Source: Paragorgia papillata (lineage: Eukaryota > Cnidaria > Anthozoa > Scleralcyonacea > Coralliidae). Taken from it: DNA of 64,000 nucleotides. Numbering within the stretch: the first letter of the stretch is position 1; every line of letters starts with the position of its first letter. The notes below the pieces were generated by a model, which was not told the origin of the DNA, made no database searches, and saw only the letters and a list, made by a program, of their open reading frames with translations. Below are positions 50,494-62,960 of this stretch, one piece after another. Location of the stretch: NCBI GenBank assembly GCA_035771165.1, contig JAWNZC010000177.1:1-64000 (forward strand), given 5' to 3'. A program made the translations under genes and the position numbers.

Positions 50494-53400
50494 AGGAAAT
50501 TTTTCTAAGTCCTGCCCTCTAAGACCGCAATAGGGTAATAATGAAATTTTTTCTAAGCGCATCCTCCTAAGACCGCAATAGGGTAATAAGGAAATTTTTT
50601 CTAAGTGCATCCTCCTAAGACCGCAATAGGGTAATATTAAGGAAATTTTTTCTAAGTCTTGCCTCCTAAGTGAGTAATAGAGTAATAAGGAAAATTTTTT
50701 CTAAGTCTTGCTCCTCCTAAGTGAGTAATAGAGTAATAAGGAAAATTTTTCTAAGTCTTGCCTCCTAAGTGAGTAATAGAGTAATAAGGAAAATTTTTTT
50801 CTAAGTCTTGCCACCTAAGTGAGTAATAGCGTAATAAGGAAAATTTTTCTAAGTCTTGCCTCCTAAGTGAGTAATAGTGTAATAAGGAATTTTTTCTAAG
50901 TCTTGCCTCCTAAGTGAGTAATAGAGTAATAAAGAAAAATTTTCTAAGTCTTGCCTCCTAAGTGAGTAATAGAGTAATAAGGAAAATTTTTCTAACTCTT
51001 GCCTCCTAAGTGAGTAATAGAGTAATAAGGAAAATTTTTCTAAGTCTTGCCTCCTAAGTGAGTAATAGCGTAATAAGGAAATTTTTTCTAAGTCTTGCCT
51101 CCTAAGTGAGTAATAGAGTAATAAGGAAATTTTTTCTAAGTCTTGTGTCCTAAGTGAGTAATAGGGTAATAAGGAAATTTTTTCTAACTCTTGCCTCCTA
51201 AGTGAGTAATAGAGTAATAAGGAAAATTTTTCTAAGTCTTGCCACCTAAGTGAGTAATAGCATAATAAGGAAAATTTTTCTAAGTCTTGCCTCCTAAGTG
51301 AGTAATAGAGAAATAAGGAAAATTTTTCTAAGTCTTGCCTCCTAAGTGAGTAATAGAGTAATAAGGAAATTTTTTCTAAGTCTTGCCTCCTAAGTGAGTA
51401 ATAGGGTAATAAGGAAATTTTTTCTAAGTCTTGCCTCCTAAGTGAGTAATAGAGTAATAAGGAAAATTTTTCTAAGTCTTGCCTCCTAAGTGAGTAATAG
51501 CGTAATAAGGAAATTTTTCTAAGTCCTGCCCTCTAAGACCGCAATAGGGTAATAATGAAATTTTTTCTAAGTGCATCCTCCTAAGACCGCAATAGGGTAG
51601 TAAGGAAATTTTTTCTAAGTCTTGCCTCCTAAGTGAGTAATAGAGTAATAAGGAAAATTTTTTTAAGTCTTGCCTCCTAAGTGAGTAATAGGGTAATAAG
51701 GAAATTTTTTCTAACTTTTGCCTCCTAAGTGAGTAATAGAGTAATAAGGAAAATTTTTTAAGTCTTGCCTCCTAAGTGAGTAATAGGGTAATAAGGAAAT
51801 TTTTTCTAACTTTTGCCTCCTAAGTGAGTAATAGAGTAATAAGGAAAATTTTTCTAAGTCTTGCCTCCTAAGTGAGTAATAGCGTAATAAGGAAATTTTT
51901 CTAAGTCCTGCCCTCTAAGACCGCAATAGGGTAATAATGAAATTTTTTCTAAGTGCATCCTCCTAAGACCGCAATAGGGTAGTAAGGAAATTTTTTCTAA
52001 GTCTTGCCTCCTAAGTGAGTAATAGAGTAATAAGGAAAATTTTTTTAAGTCTTGCCTCCTAAGTGAGTAATAGGGTAATAAGGAAATTTTTTCTAACTTT
52101 TGCCTCCTAAGTGAGTAATAGAGTAATAAGGAAAATTTTTTTAAGTCTTGCCTCCTAAGTGAGTAATAGGGTAATAAGGAAATTTTTTCTAACTTTTGCC
52201 TCCTAAGTGAGTAATAGAGTAATAAGGAAAATTTTTCTAAGTCTTGCCTCCTAAGTGAGTAATAGCGTAATAAGGAAATTTTTCTAAGTCCTGCCCTCTA
52301 AGACCGCAATAGGGTAATAATGAAATTTTTTCTAAGCGCATCCTCCTAAGGCCGCAATAGGGTAATAAGTAAATTTTTTCTAAGTGCATCCTCCTAAGAC
52401 CGCAATAGGGTAATAAGGAAATTTTTTCTAAGTCTTGCCTCCTAAGTGAGTAATAGCGTAATAAGGAAATTTTTCTAAGTCCTGCCCTCTAAGACCGCAA
52501 TAGGGTAATAATGAAATTTTTTCTAAGCGCATCCTCCTAAGGCCGCAATAGGGTAATAAGGAAATTTTTCTAAGTCCTGCCCTCTAAGACCGCGATAGGG
52601 TAATAAGGAAATTTTTTCTAAGTGCATCCTCCTAAGACCGCAATAGGGTAATAAGGAAATTTTTTCTAAGTGCATCCTCCTAAGACCGCGATAGGGTAAT
52701 AAGGAAATTTTTTCTAAGTGCATCCTCCTAAGACCACAATAGGGTAATAAGGAAATTTTTTCTAAGTCTTGCCTCCTAAGTGAGTAATAGAGTAATAAGG
52801 AAAATTTTTCTAAGTCTTGCCACCTAAGTGAGTAATAGCGTAATAAGGAAAATTTTTCTAAGTCTTGCCTCCTAAGTGAGTAATAGGGTAATAAGGAAAT
52901 TTTTTCTAACTCTTGCCTCCTAAGTGAGTAATAGAGTAATAAGGAAAATTTTTCTAAGTCTTGCCTCCTAAGTGAGTAATAGCGTAATAAGGAAATTTTT
53001 CTAAGTCCTGCACTCTAAGACCGCAATAGGGTAATAATGAAATTTTTTTCTAAGCGCATCCTCCTAAGGCCGCAATAGGGTAATAAGGAAATTTTTCTAA
53101 GTCCTGCCCTCTAAGACCGCGATAGGGTAATAAGGAAATTTTTTCTAAGTGCATCCTCCTAAGACCGCAATAGGGTAATAAGGAAATTTTTTCTAAATCT
53201 TGCCTCCTAAGTGAGTAATAGAGTAATAAGGAAAATTTTTCTAAGTCTTGCCACCTAAGTGAGTAATAGCGTAATAAGGAAAATTTTTCTAAGTCTTGCC
53301 TCCTAAGTGAGTAATAGAGTAATAAGGAAAATTTTTCTAAGTCTTGCCTCCTAAGTGAGTAATAGGGTAATAAGGAAATTTTTTCTAAGTCTTGCCTCCT

Positions 53401-54125
53401 AAGTGAGTAATAGAGTAATAAGAAAAAATTTTCTAAGTCTTGCCTCCTAAGTGAGTAATAGCGTAATAAGGAAATTTTTCTAAGTCCTGCCCTCTAAGAC
53501 CGCAATAGGGTAATAATGAAATTTTTTCTAAGCGCATCCTCCTAAGACCGCAATAGGGTAATAAGGAAATTTTTTCTAAGTGCATCCTCCTAAGACCGCA
53601 ATAGGGTAATAAGGAAATTTTTTCTAAGTCTTGCCTCCTAAGTGAGTAATAGAGTAATAAGCAAAATTTTTCTAAGTCTTGCCACCTAAGTGAGTAATAG
53701 CGTAATAAGGAAAATTTTTCTAAGTCTTGCCTCCTAAGTGAGTAATAGTGTAATAAGGAATTTTTTTCTAAGTCTTGCCTCCTAAGTGAGTAATAGAGTA
53801 ATAAAGAAAAATTTTCTAAGTCTTGCCTCCTAAGTGAGTAATAGAGTAATAAGGAAAATTTTTCTAACTCTTGCCTCCTAAGTGAGTAATAGAGTAATAA
53901 GGAAAATTTTTCTAAGTCTTGCCTCCTAAGTGAGTAATAGAGTAATAAGGAAATTTTTTCTAAGTCTTGTGTCCTAAGTGAGTAATAGGGTAATAAGGAA
54001 ATTTTTTCTAACTCTTGCCTCCTAAGTGAGTAATAGAGTAATAAGGAAAATTTTTCTAAGTCTTGCCACCTAAGTGAGTAATAGCATAATAAGGAAAATT
54101 TTTCTAAGTCTTGCCTCCTAAGTGA

Positions 54126-57100
54126 GTGATAGAGTAATAAGAAAAATTTTTCGAAGTCTCGCCTCCTAAGTGTTTAATAGCGTAATAAGGAAATTTTTCT
54201 AAGTCCTGCCCTCTAAGACCGCGACAGGGTAATAAGGAAATTTTTTCTAAGTGCATCCTCCTAAGACCACAATAGGGTAATAAGGAAATTTTTTCTAAGT
54301 CTTGCCTCCTAAGTGAGTAATAGAGTAATAAGGAAAATTTTTCTAAGTCTTGCCTCCTAAGTGAGTAATAGCGTAATAAGGAAATTTTTCTAAGTCCTGC
54401 CCTCTAAGACCGCAATAGGGTAATAAGGAAATTTTTCTGAGTCCTGCCCTCTAAGACCGCGATAGGGTAATAATGAAATTTTTTCTAAGTGCATCCTCCT
54501 AAGACCGCAATAGGGTAGTAAGGAAATTTTTTCTAAGTCTTGCCTCCTAAGTGAGTAATAGAGTAATAAGGAAAATTTTTCTAAGTCTTCCCTCCTAAGT
54601 GAGTAATAGAGTAATAAGGAATATTTTTTCTAAGTCTTGCCTCCTAAGTGAGTAATAGCGTAATAAGGAAATTTTTCTAAGTCCTGCCCTCTAAGACCGC
54701 GATAGGGTAATAAGGGAATTTTTTCTAAGTCTTGCCTCCTAAGTGAGTAATAGAGTAATAAGGAAAATTTTTCTAACTTGCCTCCTAAGTGAGTAATAGA
54801 GTAATAAAGAAAATTTTTCTAAGTCTTGCCTCCTAAGTGAGTAATAGTGTAATAAGGAAATTTTTCTAAGTCCTGCCCTCTAAGACCGCAATAGGGTAAT
54901 AATGAATTTTTTTCTAAGCGCATCCTCCTAAGACCGCAATAGGGTAATAAGGAAATTTTTCTAAGTCCTGCCCTCTAACACCGCGATAGGGTAATAAGGA
55001 AATTTTTCCTAAGTGCATCCTCCTAAGACCGCAATAGGGTAATAAGGAAATTTTTTCTAAGTCTTGCCTCCTAAGTGAGTAATAGAGTAATAAGGAAAAT
55101 TTTTCTAAATCTTGCCACCTAAGTGAGTAATAGCGTAATAAGGAAAATATTTCTAAGTCTTGCCTCCTAAGTGAGTAATAGAGTAATAAGGAAAATTTTT
55201 CTAAGTCTTGCCTCCTAAGTGAGTAATAGGGTAATAAGGAAATTTTTTCTAACTCTTGCCTCCTAAGTGAGTAATAGAGTAATAAGGAAAATTTTTCTAA
55301 GTCTTGCCTCCTAAGTGAGTAATAGCGTAATAAGGAAATTTTTCTAAGTCCTGCCCTCTAAGACCGCAATAGGGTAATAATGAAATTTTTTCTAAGCGCA
55401 TCCTCCTAAGGCCGCAATAGGGTAATAAGTAAATTTTTTCTAAGTGCATCCTCCTAAGACCGCAATAGGGTAATAAGGAAATTTTTTCTAAGTCTTGCCT
55501 CCTAAGTGAGTAATAGCGTAATAAGGAAATTTTTCTAAGTCCTGCCCTCTAAGACCGCAATAGGGTAATAATGAATTTTTTTCTAAGCGCATCCTCCTAA
55601 GACCGCAATAGGGTAATAAGGAAATTTTTCTAAGTCCTGCCCTCTAACACCGCGATAGGGTAATAAGGAAATTTTTCCTAAGTGCATCCTCCTAAGACCG
55701 CAATAGGGTAATAAGGAAATTTTTTCTAAGTCTTGCCTCCTAAGTGAGTAATAGAGTAATAAGGAAAATTTTTCTAAATCTTGCCACCTAAGTGAGTAAT
55801 AGCGTAATAAGGAAAATATTTCTAAGTCTTGCCTCCTAAGTGAGTAATAGAGTAATAAGGAAAATTTTTCTAACTCTTGCCTCCTAAGTGAGTAATAGAG
55901 TAATAAGGAAAATTTTTCTAAGTCTTGCCTCCTAAGTGAGTAATAGGGTAATAAGGAAATTTTTTCTAACTCTTGCCTCCTAAGTGAGTAATAGAGTAAT
56001 AAGGAAAATTTTTCTAAGTCTTGCCTCCTAAGTGAGTAATAGCGTAATAAGGAAATTTTTCTAAGTCCTGCCCTCTAAGACCGCAATAGGGTAATAATGA
56101 AATTTTTTCTAAGCGCATCCTCCTAAGGCCGCAATAGGGTAATAAGTAAATTTTTTCTAAGTGCATCCTCCTAAGACCGCAATAGGGTAATAAGGAAATT
56201 TTTTCTAAGTCTTGCCTCCTAAGTGAGTAATAGCGTAATAAGGAAATTTTTCTAAGTCCTGCCCTCTAAGACCGCAATAGGGTAATAATGAAATTTTTTC
56301 TAAGCGCATCCTCCTAAGGCCGCAATAGGGTAATAAGGAAATTTTTTCTAAGTCCTGCCCTCTAAGACCGCGATAGGGTAATAAGGAAATTTTTTCTAAG
56401 TGCATCCTCCTAAGACCGCAATAGGGTAATAAGGAAATTTTTTCTAAGTGCATCCTCCTAAGACCGCGATAGGGTAATAAGGAAATTTTTTCTAAGTGCA
56501 TCCTCCTAAGACCACAATAGGGTAATAAGGAAATTTTTTCTAAGTCTTGCCTCCTAAGTGAGTAATAGAGTAATAAGGAAAATTTTTCTAAGTCTTGCCA
56601 CCTAAGTGAGTAATAGCGTAATAAGGGAAATTTTTCTAAGTCTTGCCTCCTAAGTGAGTAATAGTGTAATAAGGAATTTTTTTCTAAGTCTTGCCACCTA
56701 AGTGAGTAATAGAGTAATAAGGAAAATTTTTCTAAGTCTTGCCTCCTAAGTGAGTAATAGGGTAATACGGAAATTTTTTCTAACTCTTGCCTCCTAAGTG
56801 AGTAATAGCGTAATAAGGAAATTTTTCTAAGTCCTGCACTCTAAGACCGCAATAGGGTAATAATGAAATTTTATCTAAGCGCATCCTCCTAAGGCCGCAA
56901 TAGGGTAATAAGGAAATTTTTCTAAGTCCTGCCCTCTAAGACCGCGATAGGGTAATAAGGAAATTTTTTCTAAGTGCATCCTCCTAAGACCGCAATAGGG
57001 TAATAAGGAAATTTTTTCTAACTCTTGCCTCCTAAGTGAGTAATAGAGTAATAAGAAAAATTTTTCTAAGTCTTGCCTCCTAAGTGAGTAATAGCGTAAT

Positions 57101-60100
57101 AAGGAAATTTTTCTAAGTCCTGCCCTCTAAGACCGCAATAGGGTAATAATGAAATTTTTTCTAAGCGCATCCTCCTAAGACCGCAATAGGGTAATAAGGA
57201 AATTTTTTCTAAGTGCATCCTCCTAAGACCGCAATAGGGTAATAAGGAAATTTTTACTAAGTCTTGCCTCCTAAGTGAGTAATAGAGTAATAAGCAAAAT
57301 TTTTCTAAGTCTTGCCACCTAAGTGAGTAATAGCGTAATAAGGAAAATTTTTCTAAGTCTTGCCTCCTAAGTGAGTAATAGTGTAATAAGGAATTTTTTT
57401 CTAAGTCTTGCCTCCTAAGTGAGTAATAGAGTAATAAAGAAAAATTTTCTAAGTCTTGCCTCCTAAGTGAGTAATAGAGTAATAAGGAAAATTTTTCTAA
57501 CTCTTGCCTCCTAAGTGAGTAATAGAGTAATAAGGAAAATTTTTCTAAGTCTTGCCTCCTAAGTGAGTAATAGCGTAATAAGGAAATTTTTTCTAAGTCT
57601 TGCCTCCTAAGTGAGTAATAGAGTAATAAGGAAATTTTTTCTAAGTCTTGCCTCCTAAGTGAGTAATAGAGTAATAAGGAAAATTTTTCTAACTCTTGCC
57701 TCCTAAGTGAGTAATAGAGTAATAAGGAAAATTTTTCTAAGTCTTGCCTCCTAAGTGAGTAATAGCGTAATAAGGAAATTTTTTCTAAGTCTTGCCTCCT
57801 AAGTGAGTAATAGAGTAATAAGGAAATTTTTTCTAAGTCTTGTGTCCTAAGTGAGTAATAGGGTAATAAGGAAATTTTTTCTAACTCTTGCCTCCTAAGT
57901 GAGTAATAGAGTAATAAGGAAAATTTTTCTAAGTCTTGCCACCTAAGTGAGTAATAGCATAATAAGGAAAATTTTTCTAAGTCTTGCCTCCTAAGTGAGT
58001 GATAGAGTAATAAGAAAAATTTTTCGAAGTCTCGCCTCCTAAGTGTTTAATAGCGTAATAAGGAAATTTTTCTAAGTCCTGCCCTCTAAGACCGCGACAG
58101 GGTAATAAGGAAATTTTTTCTAAGTGCATCCTCCTAAGACCACAATAGGGTAATAAGGAAATTTTTTCTAAGTCTTGCCTCCTAAGTGAGTAATAGAGTA
58201 ATAAGGAAAATTTTTCTAAGTCTTCCCTCCTAAGTGAGTAATAGAGTAATAAGGAAAATTTTTTCTAAGTCTTGCCTCCTAAGTGAGTAATAGCGTAATA
58301 AGGAAATTTTTCTAAGTCCTGCCCTCTAAGACCGCAATAGGGTAATAAGGAAATTTTTCTAAGTCCTGCCCTCTAAGACCGCGATAGGGTAATAATGAAA
58401 TTTTTTCTAAGTGCATCCTCCTAAGACCGCAATAGGGTAGTAAGGAAATTTTTTCTAAGTCTTGCCTCCTAAGTGAGTAATAGAGTAATAAGGAAAATTT
58501 TTCTAAGTCTTCCCTCCTAAGTGAGTAATAGAGTAATGAGGAAAATTTTTTCTAAGTCTTCCCTCCTAAGTGAGTAATAGAGTAATAAGGAATATTTTTT
58601 CTAAGTCTTCCCTCCTAAGTGAGTAATAGAGTAATAAGGAAAATTTTTCTAAGTCTTGCCTCCTAAGTGAGTAATAGCGTAATAAGGAAATTTTTCTAAG
58701 TCCTGCCCTCTAAGACCGCGATAGGGTAATAAGGAAATTTTTTCTAAGTCTTGCCTCCTAAGTGAGTAATAGAGTAATAAGGAAAATTTTTCTAAGTCTT
58801 GCCTCCTAAGTGAGTAATAGCGTAATAAGGAAATTTTTTCTAAGTCTTGCCTCCTAAGTGAGTAATAGAGTAATAAGGAAATTTTTTCTAAGTCTTGTGT
58901 CCTAAGTGAGTAATAGGGTAATAAGGAAATTTTTTCTAACTCTTGCCTCCTAAGTGAGTAATAGAGTAATAAGGAAAATTTTTCTAAGTCTTGCCACCTA
59001 AGTGAGTAATAGCATAATAAGGAAAATTTTTCTAAGTCTTGCCTCCTAAGTGAGTGATAGAGTAATAAGAAAAATTTTTCGAAGTCTCGCCTCCTAAGTG
59101 TTTAATAGCGTAATAAGGAAATTTTTCTAAGTCCTGCCCTCTAAGACCGCAATAGGGTAATAATGAAATTTTTTCTAAGCGCATCCTCCTAAGACCGCAA
59201 TAGGGTAATAAGGAAATTTTTTCTAAGTGCATCCTCCTAAGACCGCAATAGGGTAATAAGGAAATTTTTTCTAAGTCTTGCCTCCTAAGTGAGTAATAGA
59301 GTAATAAGCAAAATTTTTCTAAGTCTTGCCACCTAAGTGAGTAATAGCGTAATAAGGAAAATTTTTCTAAGTCTTGCCTCCTAAGTGAGTAATAGTGTAA
59401 TAAGGAATTTTTTTCTAAGTCTTGCCTCCTAAGTGAGTAATAGAGTAATAAAGAAAAATTTTCTAAGTCTTGCCTCCTAAGTGAGTAATAGAGTAATAAG
59501 GAAAATTTTTCTAACTCTTGCCTCCTAAGTGAGTAATAGAGTAATAAGGAAAATTTTTCTAAGTCTTGCCTCCTAAGTGAGTAATAGCGTAATAAGGAAA
59601 TTTTTTCTAAGTCTTGCGTCCTAAGTGAGTAATAGAGTAATAAGGAAATTTTTTCTAAGTCTTGTGTCCTAAGTGAGTAATAGGGTAATAAGGAAATTTT
59701 TTCTAACTCTTGCCTCCTAAGTGAGTAATAGAGTAATAAGGAAAATTTTTCTAAGTCTTGCCACCTAAGTGAGTAATAGCATAATAAGGAAAATTTTTCT
59801 AAGTCTTGCCTCCTAAGTGAGTGATAGAGTAATAAGAAAAATTTTTCGAAGTCTCGCCTCCTAAGTGTTTAATAGCGTAATAAGGAAATTTTTCTAAGTC
59901 CTGCCCTCTAAGACCGCGACAGGGTAATAAGGAAATTTTTTCTAAGTGCATCCTCCTAAGACCACAATAGGGTAATAAGGAAATTTTTTCTAAGTCTTGC
60001 CTCCTAAGTGAGTAATAGAGTAATAAGGAAAATTTTTCTAACTCTTGCCTCCTAAGTGAGTAATAGAGTAATAAGGAAAATTTTTCTAAGTCTTGCCTCC

Positions 60101-62960
60101 TAAGTGAGTAATAGCGTAATAAGGAAATTTTTCTAAGTCCTGCCCTCTAAGACCGCAATAGGGTAATAAGGAAATTTTTCTAAGTCCTGCCCTCTAAGAC
60201 CGCGATAGGGTAATAAATGAAATTTTTTCTAAGTGCATCCTCCTAAGACCGCAATAGGGTAGTAAGGAAATTTTTTCTAAGTCTTGCCTCCTAAGTGAGT
60301 AATAGAGTAATAAGGAAAATTTTTCTAAGTCTTCCCTCCTAAGTGAGTAATAGAGTAATAAGGAAAATTTTTCTAAGTCTCCCTCCTAAGTGAGTAATAG
60401 AGTAATAAGGAATATTTTTTCTAAGTCTTCCCTCCTAAGTGAGTAATAGAGTAATAAGGAAAATTTTTCTAAGTCTTGCCTCCTAAGTGAGTAATAGCGT
60501 AATAAGGAAATTTTTCTAAGTCCTGCCCTCTAAGACCGCGATAGGGTAATAAGGAAATTTTTTCTAAGTCTTGCCTCCTAAGTGAGTAATAGAGTAATAA
60601 GGAAAATTTTTCTAAGTCTTGCCTCCTAAGTGAGTAATAGCGTAATAAGGAAATTTTTTCTAAGTCTTGCCTCCTAAGTGAGTAATAGAGTAATAAGGAA
60701 ATTTTTTCTAAGTCTTGTGTCCTAAGTGAGTAATAGGGTAATAAGGAAATTTTTCTAACTCTTGCCTCCTAAGTGAGTAATAGAGTAATAAGGAAAATTT
60801 TTCTAAGTCTTGCCACCTAAGTGAGTAATAGCATAATAAGGAAAATTTTTCTAAGTCTTGCCTCCTAAGTGAGTGATAGAGTAATAAGAAAAATTTTTCG
60901 AAGTCTCGCCTCCTAAGTGTTTAATAGCGTAATAAGGAAATTTTTCTAAGTCCTGCCCTCTAAGACCGCAATAGGGTAATAATGAAATTTTTTCTAACCG
61001 CATCCTCCTAAGACCGCAATAGGGTAATAAGGAAATTTTTTCTAAGTGCATCCTCCTAAGACCGCAATAGGGTAATAAGGAAATTTTTTCTAAGTCTTGC
61101 CTCCTAAGTGAGTAATAGAGTAATAAGCAAAATTTTTCTAAGTCTTGCCACCTAAGTGAGTAATAGCGTAATAAGGAAAATTTTTGTAAGTCTTGCCTCC
61201 TAAGTGAGTAATAGTGTAATAAGGAATTTTTTTCTAAGTCTTGCCTCCTAAGTGAGTAATAGAGTAATAAAGAAAAATTTTCTAAGTCTTGCCTCCTAAG
61301 TGAGTAATAGAGTAATAAGGAAAATTTTTCTAACTCTTGCCTCCTAAGTGAGTAATAGAGTAATAAGGAAAATTTTTCTAAGTCTTGCCACCTAAGTGAG
61401 TAATAGCATAATAAGGAAAATTTTTCTAAGTCTTGCCTCCTAAGTGAGTGATAGAGTAATAAGAAAATTTTTTCGAAGTCTCGCCTCCTAAGTGTTTAAT
61501 AGCGTAATAAGGAAATTTTTCTAAGTCCTGCCCTCTAAGACCGCGACAGGGTAATAAGGAAATTTTTTCTAAGTGCATCCTCCTAAGACCACAATAGGGT
61601 AATAAGGAAATTTTTTCTAAGTCTTGCCTCCTAAGTGAGTAATAGAGTAATAAGGAAAATTTTTCTAACTCTTGCCTCCTAAGTGAGTAATAGAGTAATA
61701 AGGAAAATTTTTCTAAGTCTTGCCTCCTAAGTGAGTAATAGCGTAATAAGGAAATTTTTCTAAGTCCTGCCCTCTAAGACCGCAATAGGGTAATAAGGAA
61801 ATTTTTCTAAGTCCTGCCCTCTAAGACCGCGATAGGGTAATAATGAAATTTTTTCTAAGTGCATCCTCCTAAGACCGCAATAGGGTAGTAAGGAAATTTT
61901 TTCTAAGTCTTGCCTCCTAAGTGAGTAATAGAGTAATAAGGAAAATTTTTCTAAGTCTTCCCTCCTAAGTGAGTAATAGAGTAATAAGGAAAATTTTTTC
62001 TAAGTCTTCCCTCCTAAGTGAGTAATAGAGTAATAAGGAATATTTTTTCTAAGTCTTCCCTCCTAAGTGAGTAATAGAGTAATAAGGAAAATTTTTCTAA
62101 GTCTTGCCTCCTAAGTGAGTAATAGCGTAATAAGGAAATTTTTCTAAGTCCTGCCCTCTAAGACCGCAATAGGGTAATAAGGAAATTTTTCTAAGTCCTG
62201 CCCTCTAACACCGCGATAGGGTAATAATGAAATTTTTTCTAAGTGCATCCTCCTAAGACCGCAATAGGGTAGTAAGGAAATTTTTTCTAAGTCTTGCCTC
62301 CTAAGTGAGTAATAGAGTAATAAGGAAAATTTTTCTAAGTCTTCCCTCCTAAGTGAGTAATAGAGTAATAAGGAAAATTTTTTCTAAGTCTTCCCTCCTA
62401 AGTGAGTAATAGAGTAATAAGGAATATTTTTTCTAAGTCTTCCCTCCTAAGTGAGTAATAGAGTAATAAGGAAAATTTTTCTAAGTCTTGCCTCCTAAGT
62501 GAGTAATAGCGTAATAAGGAAATTTTTCTAAGTCCTGCCCTCTAAGACCGCGAAAGGGTAATAAGGAAATTTTTTCTAAATCTTGCCTCCTAAGTGAGTA
62601 ATAGAGTAATAAGGAAAATTTTTCTAAGTCTTGCCTCCTAAGTGAGTAATAGCGTAATAAGGAAATTTTTTCTAAGTCTTGCCTCCTAAGTGAGTAATAG
62701 AGTAATAAGGAAATTTTTTCTAAGTCTTGTGTCCTAAGTGAGTAATAGGGTAATAAGGAAATTTTTTCTAACTCTTGCCTCCTAAGTGAGTAATAGAGTA
62801 ATAAGGAAAATTTTTCTAAGTCTTGCCACCTAAGTGAGTAATAGCATAATAAGGAAAATTTTTCTAAGTCTTGCCTCCTAAGTGAGTGATAGAGTAATAA
62901 GAAAAATTTTTCGAAGTCTCGCCTCCTAAGTGTTTAATAGCGTAATAAGGAAATTTTTCT
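54126..62960. repeat. Higher-order repeats marked by GTGATAG / CGAAGTCTCGCC / GTGTTTAATAG
   Basis: A distinctive pair of adjacent monomers carries GTGATAGAG, then TTCGAAGTCTCGCC and AAGTGTTTAATAG. It recurs at 54126, 57999, 59054, 59821, 60873, 61448 and 62886. GTCTTGTGTCCTAAG occurs upstream of most copies, with the same intervening monomers. Spacings are about 3873, 1055, 767, 1052, 575 and 1438 bp. The right part of the array is thus built from recently amplified blocks of about 12, 16, 22 and 30 monomers. Confidence 0.75.
54841..55860. repeat. Recent 669-bp duplication in the 48-bp array
   Basis: The rare CTAACACCGCGATAGGG at 54975 and 55644 is flanked in both places by AATTTTTCCTAAGTGCATCC, TTCTAAATCTTGCCACC and GGAAAATATTTCTAAG at matching offsets. 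The block is about 14 monomers long. Confidence 0.75.
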
